From Streptomyces sp. MA5143a (GTDB lineage: Bacteria; Actinomycetota; Actinomycetes; Streptomycetales; Streptomycetaceae): a DNA stretch of 64,000 bases. The stretch covers positions 17,505-81,504 of the forward strand of contig NZ_OLMK01000115.1 of the NCBI RefSeq assembly GCF_900290235.1. The letters run 5' to 3'. The translations under genes and the position numbers were made by a program. Positions 44,742 through 56,106 of this stretch are shown here, piece by piece; the stretch's first letter is position 1, and each line of letters starts with the position of its first letter. Below the pieces are notes generated by a model that was not told where the DNA came from, did no database searches, and saw only the letters and a program-made list of their open reading frames with translations.

Positions 44742-46688
44742 GTGGAGAACCTGATTGCGCTGCTGATCGCGGCGCCCCTGCTCGGAGCCGCCGTCCTGCT
44801 GTGCGGTGGCCGGCGCCTCGACGCCGTCGGCCACTGGATCGGCACGGCCCTCGCCGCCGCCTCGTTCGTCGTCGGTGTCGTCCTCTTCGCCGACATGCTC
44901 GGCAAGGACCCCGAGAACCGTGCGATGCACCAGTTCCTGTTCAGCTGGATCCCCGTCGGGGGCTTCCAGGCGGACGTCGCCTTCCAACTCGACCAGCTGT
45001 CGATGACGTTCGTGCTGCTGATCACCGGAGTCGGCTCGCTCATCCACGTGTACTCCATCGGCTACATGGAGCACGACGAGCGCCGACGCCGCTTCTTCGG
45101 CTACCTGAACCTGTTCCTCGCGGCGATGCTGCTGCTCGTCCTCGCCGACAACTACCTGCTGCTGTACGTCGGCTGGGAGGGCGTCGGTCTCGCCTCCTAC
45201 CTCCTCATCGGCTTCTGGCAGCACAAGCCCAGCGCCGCCACCGCCGCGAAGAAGGCCTTCCTGGTCAACCGCGTCGGCGACGTGGGCCTGTCCATCGCCA
45301 TCATGCTGATGTTCACCACCTTCGGGACGTTCGCCTTCGGGCCGGTCCTGGAGGCCACCGGTGAGGCGACCGAGGGCAAGCTGACCGCCATCGCCCTGAT
45401 GCTGCTGCTCGCCGCGTGCGGCAAGTCCGCCCAGGTGCCGTTGCAGTCCTGGCTCGGGGACGCGATGGAGGGCCCGACCCCGGTCTCGGCCCTCATCCAC
45501 GCCGCGACCATGGTCACCGCCGGCGTCTACCTGATCGTCCGCTCCGCCGACATCTTCAACGCCGCCCCGGACGCCCAGCTGGTGACCACCGTGGTCGGCG
45601 CGGTCACGCTGCTGTTCGGTGCGATCGTCGGTTGCGCGAAGGACGACATCAAGAAGGCCCTCGCCGGTTCGACCATGTCGCAGATCGGCTACATGGTGCT
45701 CGCCGCGGGCCTCGGCCCCATCGGCTACGTCTTCGCGATCATGCACCTGGTGACGCACGGCTTCTTCAAGGCCGGGCTGTTCCTCGGCGCCGGTTCGGTC
45801 ATGCACGGCATGAACGACGAGGTCGACATGCGCAAGTACGGCGGCCTCCGCACGTACATGCCGATCACCTTCATCACGTTCGGCCTCGGCTACCTCGCCA
45901 TCATCGGCTTCCCGGGTCTGTCCGGCTTCTTCTCCAAGGACAAGATCATCGAGGCGGCGTTCGCCAAGGGCGGCACCGAGGGCTGGATCCTCGGCGGCGT
46001 GGCCCTGCTGGGCGCGGCCATCACCGCGTTCTACATGACCCGCGTGATGCTGCTGACGTTCTTCGGCGAGGAGCGCTGGCGCAACCGGCCGACCGCCTCC
46101 CCGACGGAGCCGGACGTGGAGCCCGCCGCCGAACACCACGGCGCGCACGCGGAACCGCACCCGCACGAGTCGCCCAGGGTCATGACGATCCCGATGATCG
46201 TGCTGGCCGTCGGATCGGTCTTCGCGGGCGGGTTCTTCAGCATCGGCGACCGGTTCATCGACTGGCTGGAGCCCGTCACCGGCCACCGGCACGGGCACCC
46301 GCCGATCGGCGCCGCGGCGGTCACCGCCTCCACGGTCGCCGTGATGGTCATCGGTGTCGGCCTCGCCTGGCTCCAGTACGGGCGCCGCCCCGTCCCGGTC
46401 GTCGCCCCGCGCGGATCGCTGCTCACCCGGGCCGCCCGCCGCGACCTCTACCAGGACGACTTCAACCACGTGGTCCTCGTCCGCGGCGGAGAGCACCTCA
46501 CCCGATCCCTGGTCTACGTCGACCACACCCTGGTCGACGGTGTCGTCAACGGCACCGCGGCCGGCATGGGCGGCCTCTCCGGGCGGCTGCGCCGCATCCA
46601 GAACGGCTATGCCCGGTCGTACGCGGTCTCGATGTTCGGCGGCGCTGCGATCCTCATCGCCGCGACCCTGCTGATGAGGGCGGTCTGA
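44742..46688 (+). CDS. nuoL: NADH dehydrogenase I subunit L
   Basis: 648 residues from GTG 44742, 15 bases after nuoK. It is the distal proton-pumping, antiporter-like subunit with a long lateral helix. Conserved segments are YVGWEGVGLASYLLIGFW, PLQSWLGDAMEGPTPVSALIHAATMVTAGVYL and STMSQIGYMVLAAG. A His-rich cytoplasmic loop (AEHHGAHAEPHPHESP) lies before the final helices. About 14-16 membrane segments can be seen. Confidence 0.98.
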   Translation: MENLIALLIAAPLLGAAVLLCGGRRLDAVGHWIGTALAAASFVVGVVLFADMLGKDPENRAMHQFLFSWIPVGGFQADVAFQLDQLSMTFVLLITGVGSLIHVYSIGYMEHDERRRRFFGYLNLFLAAMLLLVLADNYLLLYVGWEGVGLASYLLIGFWQHKPSAATAAKKAFLVNRVGDVGLSIAIMLMFTTFGTFAFGPVLEATGEATEGKLTAIALMLLLAACGKSAQVPLQSWLGDAMEGPTPVSALIHAATMVTAGVYLIVRSADIFNAAPDAQLVTTVVGAVTLLFGAIVGCAKDDIKKALAGSTMSQIGYMVLAAGLGPIGYVFAIMHLVTHGFFKAGLFLGAGSVMHGMNDEVDMRKYGGLRTYMPITFITFGLGYLAIIGFPGLSGFFSKDKIIEAAFAKGGTEGWILGGVALLGAAITAFYMTRVMLLTFFGEERWRNRPTASPTEPDVEPAAEHHGAHAEPHPHESPRVMTIPMIVLAVGSVFAGGFFSIGDRFIDWLEPVTGHRHGHPPIGAAAVTASTVAVMVIGVGLAWLQYGRRPVPVVAPRGSLLTRAARRDLYQDDFNHVVLVRGGEHLTRSLVYVDHTLVDGVVNGTAAGMGGLSGRLRRIQNGYARSYAVSMFGGAAILIAATLLMRAV

Positions 46689-46693
46689 TACCG

Positions 46694-48265
46694 ATGTCCT
46701 TTCCTCTGCTGACAGCGACGGCGGTGCTCCCGGCCCTGGGAGCCATCGCCACGGCCGCCGTACCGGCCGCCCGGCGGACCGCCGCGAAATGGCTGGCGCT
46801 GATCGTCTCGCTGGCCACCCTGGTGCTCGCCGCGGTCGTCCTGGTCCGCTTCGACCCCGACGGCGACCGCTACCAGCTCACCGAGTCCCACGCCTGGATC
46901 AAGGACTTCGGGGTCCGCTACGAGCTGGGCGTGGACGGCATCGCCGTCGCGATGATCGCGCTCACCGCGCTGCTGATCCCGTTCATCATCCTCGCGGGCT
47001 GGCACGACGCCGACCCGCTGGAGACCGGCAGCAGGCGGTGGCGGCCCACACAGGGCTTCTTCGCGCTGATCCTGCTGGTCGAGGCGATGGTGATCATCTC
47101 GTTCGAGGCCACCGACGTCTTCCTCTTCTACATCTTCTTCGAAGCCATGCTCATCCCGATGTACTTCCTCATCGGCGGCTTCGGGGACCGGGCCCACGAG
47201 CACGGTGAGAAGGCGGCGTCCACCCAGCGGTCGTACGCCGCCGTGAAGTTCCTCCTCTACAACCTGGTCGGCGGCCTGATCATGCTGGCCGCGGTCATCG
47301 GCCTGTACGTCGTCGCCGGGAACTTCTCCCTCACGGAGATCGCCGAGGCCCGCGCCAACGGAACCCTGGACATGGCGACCAACACCGAGCGGTGGCTGTT
47401 CCTCGGGTTCTTCTTCGCCTTCGCGGTGAAGGCGCCGCTGTGGCCGCTGCACACCTGGCTGCCCAACGCCATGCAGGAGTCGACGGCCCCGGTCGCCGTC
47501 CTGATCACGGCGGTCGTCGACAAGGTCGGCACCTTCGCGATGCTCCGCTTCTGCCTCCAGCTGTTCCCGGAGGCCAGCACCTGGGCGACGCCCGCGATCC
47601 TCGTCCTCGCCCTGATCAGCATCATCTACGGGGCGCTGCTCGCGGTCGGCCAGCGGGACATCAAGCGGCTGGTCGCCTACGCGTCGATCTCCCACTTCGG
47701 GTTCATCGTCCTGGGCATCTTCGCGATGACCAGCCAGGGCCAGTCGGGCGCGACGCTCTACATGGTCAACCACGGCATCTCCACCGCGGCCCTCATGCTG
47801 GTCGCCGGGTTCCTGATCTCCCGGCGCGGATCGCGGCTCATCGCCGACTACGGCGGCGTCCAGAAGGTCGCCCCGGTGCTCGCCGGAACCTTCCTGATCG
47901 GTGGTCTCGCCACCCTGTCGCTGCCGGGGCTCGCCCCGTTCGTCAGTGAGTTCCTGGTCCTGGTGGGCACGTTCGCCCGCTACCCGGTCATCGGGATCAT
48001 CGCCACCGTCGGCATCGTCCTCGCCGCGCTCTACACCCTCGTCCTCTACCAGCGGACGATGACGGGCCCGGTGAAGGCCGAGGTCGAGGGCATGCCCGAT
48101 CTGCGGGTGCGGGAACTCGTCGTGGTCGCCCCGCTGATCGTTCTGCTGATCTTCCTGGGCGTCTACCCGAAGCCCGTCACCGACATCGTCAACCCGGCGG
48201 TCAAGCAGACCTTGTCCGACGTACAGAAGAAGGACCCCCAGCCCGAGGTGGAGGCGTCCAAGTGA
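46694..48265 (+). CDS. nuoM: NADH dehydrogenase I subunit M
   Basis: 523 residues from ATG 46694, 5 bases after the nuoL stop. It is the middle antiporter-like pump subunit, with FEAMLIPMYFLIGGFG carrying the key Glu, PLWPLHTWLPNAMQESTAPVAVLI, and the Lys/His-bearing LVAYASISHFGFIVLGIF. About 14 membrane helices. Length is normal. Confidence 0.98.
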   Translation: MSFPLLTATAVLPALGAIATAAVPAARRTAAKWLALIVSLATLVLAAVVLVRFDPDGDRYQLTESHAWIKDFGVRYELGVDGIAVAMIALTALLIPFIILAGWHDADPLETGSRRWRPTQGFFALILLVEAMVIISFEATDVFLFYIFFEAMLIPMYFLIGGFGDRAHEHGEKAASTQRSYAAVKFLLYNLVGGLIMLAAVIGLYVVAGNFSLTEIAEARANGTLDMATNTERWLFLGFFFAFAVKAPLWPLHTWLPNAMQESTAPVAVLITAVVDKVGTFAMLRFCLQLFPEASTWATPAILVLALISIIYGALLAVGQRDIKRLVAYASISHFGFIVLGIFAMTSQGQSGATLYMVNHGISTAALMLVAGFLISRRGSRLIADYGGVQKVAPVLAGTFLIGGLATLSLPGLAPFVSEFLVLVGTFARYPVIGIIATVGIVLAALYTLVLYQRTMTGPVKAEVEGMPDLRVRELVVVAPLIVLLIFLGVYPKPVTDIVNPAVKQTLSDVQKKDPQPEVEASK

Positions 48266-49911
48266 GCGCATCAGCCGTCCACACCCTGTGGACAACGGCA
48301 GCCGAACCGATCGACAAGATCGGCGCGCCGGACATCGAATACGGGCAGCTGTCGCCCACCTTGATCGTCATCGGGGCGGCCGTCCTCGGCGTGCTGGTCG
48401 AGGCGTTCGTCCCCCGCAAGACCCGGTACTACGCCCAGGTCTTCCTGTCCGTCGTCGCGCTCGCCGCCGCCTTCGCCGCGGTGATCGGGCTCGCGGCGGG
48501 CGGATACGCCACGACCAAGTCGGGCATCGTCGCGATGGGCGCCGTCGCCGTCGACGGACCGGCCCTGTTCCTCCAGGGCACGATCCTCCTCGCCGGCATC
48601 CTCGGCGTGTTCACCTTCGCCGAACGGCGCCTCGACCCCGCGGCGCACGGCAACCGCGTCGACTCGTTCGCCGCGCAGGCCGCGTCCGTGCCGGGCAGCG
48701 ACAGCGAGAAGGCCGCCGTCAAGGCGGGCTTCACCACCACCGAGGTGTTCCCGCTGCTGCTCTTCGCCGTCGGCGGCATGCTGATCTTCCCCGCGGCGAA
48801 CGACCTGCTGACCCTGTTCATCGCGCTGGAGGTGTTCTCGCTCCCGCTGTACCTGCTGTGCGCCGTGGCCCGCCGCAAGCGGCTCATGTCGCAGGAGGCC
48901 GCCGTCAAGTACTTCCTCCTCGGCGCCTTCGCCTCCGCGTTCACCCTCTTCGGCATCGCCCTGCTGTACGGCTACGCGGGCTCCGTGAAGTACGGCACCA
49001 TCGCCCGGGTCGTCGACGGCACCGTCGGGGAGGTCAGCCCCGCCCTCGCCGGCACCATGGGCAACGACGCGCTGCTCCTCATCGGCGCCGCCATGGTCGT
49101 CATGGGCCTGCTGTTCAAGGTCGGCGCGGTGCCGTTCCACATGTGGACGCCCGACGTCTACCAGGGCGCCCCGACCCCGGTCACCGGATTCATGGCCGCG
49201 GCGACGAAGGTGGCGGCGTTCGGTGCGCTCCTCAGGCTCCTGTACGTCGTCCTGCCCGGCCTGCGCTGGGACTGGCGGCCGGTCATGTGGGCCGTCGCCA
49301 TCGTCACCATGCTGGGCGGCGCGATCGTCGCCATCACCCAGACCGACATCAAGCGACTGCTCGCGTACTCGTCGATCGCGCACGCGGGCTTCATCCTCGC
49401 CGGTGTCATCGCGACCACGCCGGACGGCGTCTCCTCGGTGCTGTTCTACCTGGGCGCCTACTCGTTCGTGACGATCGGCGCGTTCGCCGTGGTCACGCTC
49501 GTGCGGGACGCGGGCGGCGAGGCGACCCACCTCTCCAAGTGGGCCGGGCTCGGACGCAGGTCACCGCTGGTCGCGGCCGTGTTCGCGGTGTTCCTGCTGG
49601 CCTTCGCGGGCATCCCGCTGACCTCCGGGTTCGCGGGCAAGTTCGCCGTGTTCAAGGCGGCCGCGGAGGGCGGCGCCGGCGCGATCGTCGTGGTCGGTGT
49701 GATCTCCTCGGCGATCGCCGCGTTCTTCTACATCCGCGTCATCGTGCTCATGTTCTTCAGCGAGCCGAGCCCCGAGGGGCCGACGGTCGCCGTGCCGTCA
49801 CCGCTGACCATGACCGCGATCGGGGTCGGCGTGGCGGTCACGCTCGTCCTGGGCGTGGCGCCGCAGTACTTCCTGGACCTGGCGAGCCAGGCGGGAGTGT
49901 TCGTGCGCTGA
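48262..49911 (+). CDS. nuoN: NADH dehydrogenase I subunit N
   Basis: 549 residues from GTG 48262, GTGA-coupled to nuoM. It is the third antiporter-like pump, next to NuoK; diagnostic segments are FIALEVFSLPLYLLCAVARR, AVPFHMWTPDVYQGAPTPVTGFMAA and LLAYSSIAHAGFILAG. It ends the operon, and a strong hairpin terminator starts 27 bases after the stop. Confidence 0.98.
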   Translation: MSASAVHTLWTTAAEPIDKIGAPDIEYGQLSPTLIVIGAAVLGVLVEAFVPRKTRYYAQVFLSVVALAAAFAAVIGLAAGGYATTKSGIVAMGAVAVDGPALFLQGTILLAGILGVFTFAERRLDPAAHGNRVDSFAAQAASVPGSDSEKAAVKAGFTTTEVFPLLLFAVGGMLIFPAANDLLTLFIALEVFSLPLYLLCAVARRKRLMSQEAAVKYFLLGAFASAFTLFGIALLYGYAGSVKYGTIARVVDGTVGEVSPALAGTMGNDALLLIGAAMVVMGLLFKVGAVPFHMWTPDVYQGAPTPVTGFMAAATKVAAFGALLRLLYVVLPGLRWDWRPVMWAVAIVTMLGGAIVAITQTDIKRLLAYSSIAHAGFILAGVIATTPDGVSSVLFYLGAYSFVTIGAFAVVTLVRDAGGEATHLSKWAGLGRRSPLVAAVFAVFLLAFAGIPLTSGFAGKFAVFKAAAEGGAGAIVVVGVISSAIAAFFYIRVIVLMFFSEPSPEGPTVAVPSPLTMTAIGVGVAVTLVLGVAPQYFLDLASQAGVFVR

Positions 49912-49937
49912 CGCTGCGCGCGGCGGCGACGAGGCGG

Positions 49938-49968
49938 AAGGGACCCGGCCCAGGGGGCCGGGTCCCTT
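49938..49968 (+). terminator. Terminator of the nuo operon
   Basis: A perfect 14-bp stem (AAGGGACCCGGCCC at 49938-49951, complement at 49955-49968) with a 3-base loop. It is the strongest hairpin in this part of the window and marks the end of the 16-kb nuo transcript. Confidence 0.9.
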
Positions 49969-50139
49969 TCGTGCGGGCGGCGCCGGTGCCGGTGAGGATG
50001 CCTTCTCCGAAGAGTGGAGCCTGTGGATAACTCTGAGGCTGTCGGTGCGGGCGCCTATCGTGGCAGGGGCTGGAGGAAGCGCGGACGGCACGGAGCCCGG
50101 GGCGCGAGGCACGGGGCACGCGAGCACGGGGGACGGACG

Positions 50140-52278
<2,139 letters not shown>

Positions 52279-52334
52279 GGGCTGCCGAGTCGGTCGGAGC
52301 CGGGTCTCGCGGAAGGTCCTGCCGTCCGGTGGTG

Positions 52335-55196
52335 TCACAGGGCGCGTGACGCGTAGGCCCTGACGTCGGCGTCGGAGTCCTTCGTGGCTGTGGTGAGGGC
52401 CGCGCGGGCCTCCTCGGCGGTGGTGTGGCGGGTCAGGGAGAGGACGGCGGCCTTGCGGACGTCCGCGTTCGGGTCCGTGAGGGCCCGGGCCAGGGCCGGG
52501 ACCGCGGCGGCGGTGTCCGCGGCGGACAGGGCGGTGGCGGCGCCGGCCCGCACCTGCCAGGTGGGGTCGGACAGGGCGGTCACGGCTCGGGCGGCGAGAG
52601 GCGGTGGGCAGCCGACCGTACCCAGCGCGCCGTAGGCGGCGGCACGCACCAGGGCGTCGAGGTCGTCGACGAGGGTGGTGAGGGCCGTGAGGGCGGTGAG
52701 AGTGGTCGGGGCAGTCGTGGGTGGGGCGGTGGTCGTGGGGGGTTCCGCCTGGTTGGTGACCACCGTGGCCAGTGCCTTGGCGAGGGTGACGCGCACCTCG
52801 CGGGACGGGTCGGTGGTCGCCGCGCGGGCGAGTTCGTCGGCCGCGTCGACGGAGACGAGGGCGCGTACGGCCTCGATGCGGACCGCGGTGTCGGCGTCGG
52901 TCAACGAGGCCGCGAACAGCGCGGTGTCACCGAGGCCCAGGGCGCGCAGCACCTCCAGTGAGGCGGCGCGGACGGTCGCGTCGGGCTCGGCCAGGGCGGC
53001 TGCCAGACCGTCGCGGAGGGCCGGTTCGGGCGGGAGCGTCTCGACGAGTTCCCGGAGCGAGGCGGCGGCGGTGGCGCGTACCTCGGCGTCGTCGTCGCGG
53101 AGCGCCTCGGCGAGGGCGGGGCCGGTGCCCGGCGGCAGTGTCTCCGTGAGGACGGCGACCGCCTCGCGCCGGACAGCGGGCGCGGGGTCGGTCAAATAGG
53201 GGCGGAGCAAGTGGAGTTCGGGCTGCTCCTCGGCCAGGGCGACGAGTTCGAGGAGACGGGTGGCGGAACGCGCGGGGTCGTGGGAGGGGGCGAGGGGGCC
53301 TTCCCCCAGGCCCGACCCGGCCTCCGAGCCCACCCCGGGGGCCGTCTCGGCCGTCCCGGCCGACCCGGCCCCCGCTCCCGCTCCCGCTCCCGAATCCCGT
53401 GCCACCGGTGCCGCTTCCCTCGCCCCCGCCGTGGCCACGTCCTCCGCGTGGACCTCGCCCAGGAGGCGGGACGGGCCGCCGAGGGGGGTGAACTCCTCGA
53501 CGGGGACCAGGTAGGGGGCCACGGGGCGGGCGGTGAACTCCATGGCCCCGGACGACGGGGACTTGTAGAGGTCGAGGTGGTGGAACCACGAGGCGTCGTC
53601 GCGGTGGGGATGGTCGAGACGGTCGTGGTAGAGGCCCCAGCGGGACTCGGTGCGGGCCAGGGACGCGCGGGCGGCCATCTCGGCGCAGTCGCGGATGAAG
53701 GTGACCTCGGCGCAGCGCATCAGTTCGTGCGGGGTGCGTGCACCCATGGCGGCGATGTCGTCCCGCATGCGTTCGAAGGCGCCCAGGGCGAGGGAGAGAC
53801 GGGCGCCGGACTTCGGGGGCGCCACGTAGTCGTTGACGAAACGGCGGAGCTTGTACTCCACCTGGGGCTGCGGGGGCCCGTCGGGGTTGCGCAGCGGGCG
53901 GTAGATCAGCTCGTGCGCCTCACGGAGCTGCTCGGAGGGCAACTCGCCCTCGTACGGGGCGTACCGGGAGGCGTCCGCGCCCGCCAGGTCGCCGAAGACG
54001 AAGGCGCCGATCATGTAGTTGTGCGGGACGCAGGCGAGGTCGCCGGCGGCGTAGAGGCGCGGGACGGTCGTCCGGGCGTGGTCGTCGACGCGGACGCCCG
54101 AGGCGGAGTGGCCGCCGCACAGGCCGATCTCGGAGATGTGCATCTCGATGTCATGGGTGCGGTAGTCATGGCCGCGACCCGCGTGGAAGGTGCCGCGGGT
54201 GGGGCGTTCCGTGGTGTGCAGGATCGACTCCAGGGCGGAGACCGACTCCTCCGGAAGATGGCTGAGCTTCAGATAGACGGGTGCGCGGTCGGAGGCGATC
54301 TCGGCGGCGAACTCCGCCATCATCTGGCCGGACCAGTAGTCGGAGTCGACGAAGCGTTCACCGTGCCGGTTGACCTGGTAGCCGCCGAAGGGGTTGGCGA
54401 CGTAGGCGCAGGCCGGGCCGTTGTAGTCCTTGATCAGCGGGTTGATCTGAAAGCACTCGATGCCGGTCAGCTCGGCGCCCGCGTGGTACGCCATGGCGTA
54501 GCCGTCGCCCGCGTTCGTCGGGTTCTCGTACGTGCCGTACAGATAGCCGGAGGCGGGCAGGCCGAGACGGCCGCAGGCGCCCGTCGCGAGGATCACCGCA
54601 CCGGCGCGGACCGTCACGAACCGCCCCGTGCGCGTGTTGAGGCCCGCCGCGCCCACCGCCCGCCGCTCCGCGCCCTCGCCCGCCGTCAGCACCCGCACCG
54701 GCATCACCCGGTTCTCGATGCGGATCCGCTCCCGCATCTCGCGGCGGCGCAGCTGCCGGTAGAGGACCTTCTTGACGTCCTTGCCCTCCGGCATGGGCAG
54801 CACGTACGAGCCGGAGCGGTGGACCTGGCGGACGGCGTACTCGCCCAGCTCGTCCTTCTCGAACTTCACCCCGTACGACTCCAGCCGCCGCACCATGTCG
54901 AAACCGCGGGTCGCGGTCTGGCGGACCGTGGACTGGTCGACGATGCCGTCGTTGGCGCGGGTGATCTCGGCGACGTAGTCGTCGGGTTCGGCGCGGCCGG
55001 GGATGACGGCGTTGTTGACGCCGTCCATGCCCATGGCGAGGGCGCCGGAGTGGCGGACGTGCGCCTTCTCCAGGAGCAGGACGTTCGCGCCGTGCTCGGC
55101 GGCGGTCAGGGCGGCCATGGTGCCGGCGGTGCCGCCACCGATGACGAGGACGTCGCAGGTGAGCTCTTCGGCGTCGGTGAGGGCGGGGATCTCCAC
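52335..55196 (-). CDS. AprA-like flavoprotein fused to C-terminal HEAT repeats
   Basis: 953 residues from GTG 55196. Residues 1-575 form a fumarate-reductase-superfamily FAD protein: GGGTAG at 20-25, RHSGALAMGMDGVNN at 48-62, NAGDGYAMAYHAGAEL and AAGDLACVPHNYMIGAFVFGDLAG. Several segments match adenylylsulfate reductase subunit A better than SdhA or FrdA, including Asn61/62, Glu137 and His363 near the expected flavin/substrate site, but Leu254 stands where I recall an Arg in AprA (PARFKDGYGP against NPLIKDYNGP). A Gly/Ala linker (590-640) leads to eight or nine HEAT repeats (643-953). It shares a minus-strand cluster with an AprB-like ferredoxin and a sulfonate-type transporter. The substrate is unknown; sulfite or a sulfonate product is one possibility. 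Confidence 0.85.
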   Translation of the reverse strand: MEIPALTDAEELTCDVLVIGGGTAGTMAALTAAEHGANVLLLEKAHVRHSGALAMGMDGVNNAVIPGRAEPDDYVAEITRANDGIVDQSTVRQTATRGFDMVRRLESYGVKFEKDELGEYAVRQVHRSGSYVLPMPEGKDVKKVLYRQLRRREMRERIRIENRVMPVRVLTAGEGAERRAVGAAGLNTRTGRFVTVRAGAVILATGACGRLGLPASGYLYGTYENPTNAGDGYAMAYHAGAELTGIECFQINPLIKDYNGPACAYVANPFGGYQVNRHGERFVDSDYWSGQMMAEFAAEIASDRAPVYLKLSHLPEESVSALESILHTTERPTRGTFHAGRGHDYRTHDIEMHISEIGLCGGHSASGVRVDDHARTTVPRLYAAGDLACVPHNYMIGAFVFGDLAGADASRYAPYEGELPSEQLREAHELIYRPLRNPDGPPQPQVEYKLRRFVNDYVAPPKSGARLSLALGAFERMRDDIAAMGARTPHELMRCAEVTFIRDCAEMAARASLARTESRWGLYHDRLDHPHRDDASWFHHLDLYKSPSSGAMEFTARPVAPYLVPVEEFTPLGGPSRLLGEVHAEDVATAGAREAAPVARDSGAGAGAGAGSAGTAETAPGVGSEAGSGLGEGPLAPSHDPARSATRLLELVALAEEQPELHLLRPYLTDPAPAVRREAVAVLTETLPPGTGPALAEALRDDDAEVRATAAASLRELVETLPPEPALRDGLAAALAEPDATVRAASLEVLRALGLGDTALFAASLTDADTAVRIEAVRALVSVDAADELARAATTDPSREVRVTLAKALATVVTNQAEPPTTTAPPTTAPTTLTALTALTTLVDDLDALVRAAAYGALGTVGCPPPLAARAVTALSDPTWQVRAGAATALSAADTAAAVPALARALTDPNADVRKAAVLSLTRHTTAEEARAALTTATKDSDADVRAYASRAL

Positions 55197-55221
55197 CAGA
55201 GGGCCTTTCGGGAACCGGGGT

Positions 55222-55259
55222 GTCAGGGCGTCAGGGCGTCAGGGCGTCGGGGCGTCAGG
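55222..55259. repeat. 8-bp tandem repeat between the AprA-like and ATPase genes
   Basis: GTCAGGGC is repeated three times exactly, then once with one change, and a last partial copy contains the TGA stop (complement TCA, 55255-55257) of the ABC ATPase gene. The repeats fill nearly all of the 58-base gap. Confidence 0.85.
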
Positions 55260-56106
55260 AAGCGAGGGGGGTGAGGGAGGCGAGGACGTCGTCGCGCAGG
55301 GCCGCCAGGGCGGGGGCGTCGTGGGCCGCGCGGTCGCGGGGGTGCGGGATGTCGCGCACGGCGGTCAGACGGCCGGCGCCGAGGAGGGCCACGCGGTCCC
55401 CGAGGAACAGGGCCTCGTCCACGTCGTGGGTGACGAAGACGACCGTGGCACCCGTGCCCGCCAACACCTCCACCAGCAGGTCCTGCATACCGGCCCGGGT
55501 CTGGGCGTCGAGCGCGCCGAACGGTTCGTCCATCAGGACGGCGCGGGGGCGCCCGGCGAGAGCGCGCGCCAGTTGTGCGCGCTGGCGCTGGCCGCCGGAG
55601 ACCCGGTGCGGCAACTGGCGTGCGTACTCGGCGAGGCCGACCCGGGCCAGCCAGGCCTCGGCCTGCGTACGGCGCTCGGCGCGCGGCAGGCCCCGGATGG
55701 CGAGGGGGAGTTCGACGTTGGCCCGCAGCGTGCGCCACGGCAGGAGGGCGTCCTCCTGGAACACCAGGGCACGGTCGGCGGACGGGCCGACCAGCGGGCG
55801 TTCGTCCTGGGTGAGCCGTCCGTCCAGCGGCGGCAGCAGACCGGCCAGCGTCCGCAGCAGGGTCGACTTCCCGCAGCCCGACGGGCCGACCACCGTGAGG
55901 ATCTCACCGGGGGCGACGTCCAGGTCGACGTCCGTCAGGGCCACGGCGTCGGGACGGCCCAACTCGGCGGCGTGGAGCGAGAGCCGGGTGCCATGGGTGT
56001 CTTGGGTGTCTTGGGTGCCTTGGGTGCCTTGAGCCGTGCGGGTGCCCCGAGTTCCGCCGATGCCTTGTGTTCCGCGGGCGCCGCGCGTGTCAGACGAGGT
56101 GCTCAT
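55255..56106 (-). CDS. ABC transporter ATPase, nitrate/sulfonate/taurine type
   Basis: 283 residues. Walker A GPSGCGKST, the Q loop in VFQEDALLPWRTL, signature VSGGQRQRAQLARAL and Walker B VLMDEPFGALD are all intact, with H loop FVTHDVDEAL. The Q-loop region and overall pattern match SsuB/TauB/NrtD. The first 45 residues are a Gly/Thr/Gln-rich segment (GTQGTQDTQDTHGT) coded by four 9-bp DNA repeats (55994-56029) and probably do not fold. The gene overlaps the permease gene by 17 bases. It supplies ATP energy for the importer. Confidence 0.93.
   Translation of the reverse strand: MSTSSDTRGARGTQGIGGTRGTRTAQGTQGTQDTQDTHGTRLSLHAAELGRPDAVALTDVDLDVAPGEILTVVGPSGCGKSTLLRTLAGLLPPLDGRLTQDERPLVGPSADRALVFQEDALLPWRTLRANVELPLAIRGLPRAERRTQAEAWLARVGLAEYARQLPHRVSGGQRQRAQLARALAGRPRAVLMDEPFGALDAQTRAGMQDLLVEVLAGTGATVVFVTHDVDEALFLGDRVALLGAGRLTAVRDIPHPRDRAAHDAPALAALRDDVLASLTPLAS

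Noticed and set aside
52384..55274. Long plus-strand frames opposite the AprA-like gene
   Set aside because: Antisense shadows; the minus strand keeps FAD motifs and HEAT repeats over its full length.
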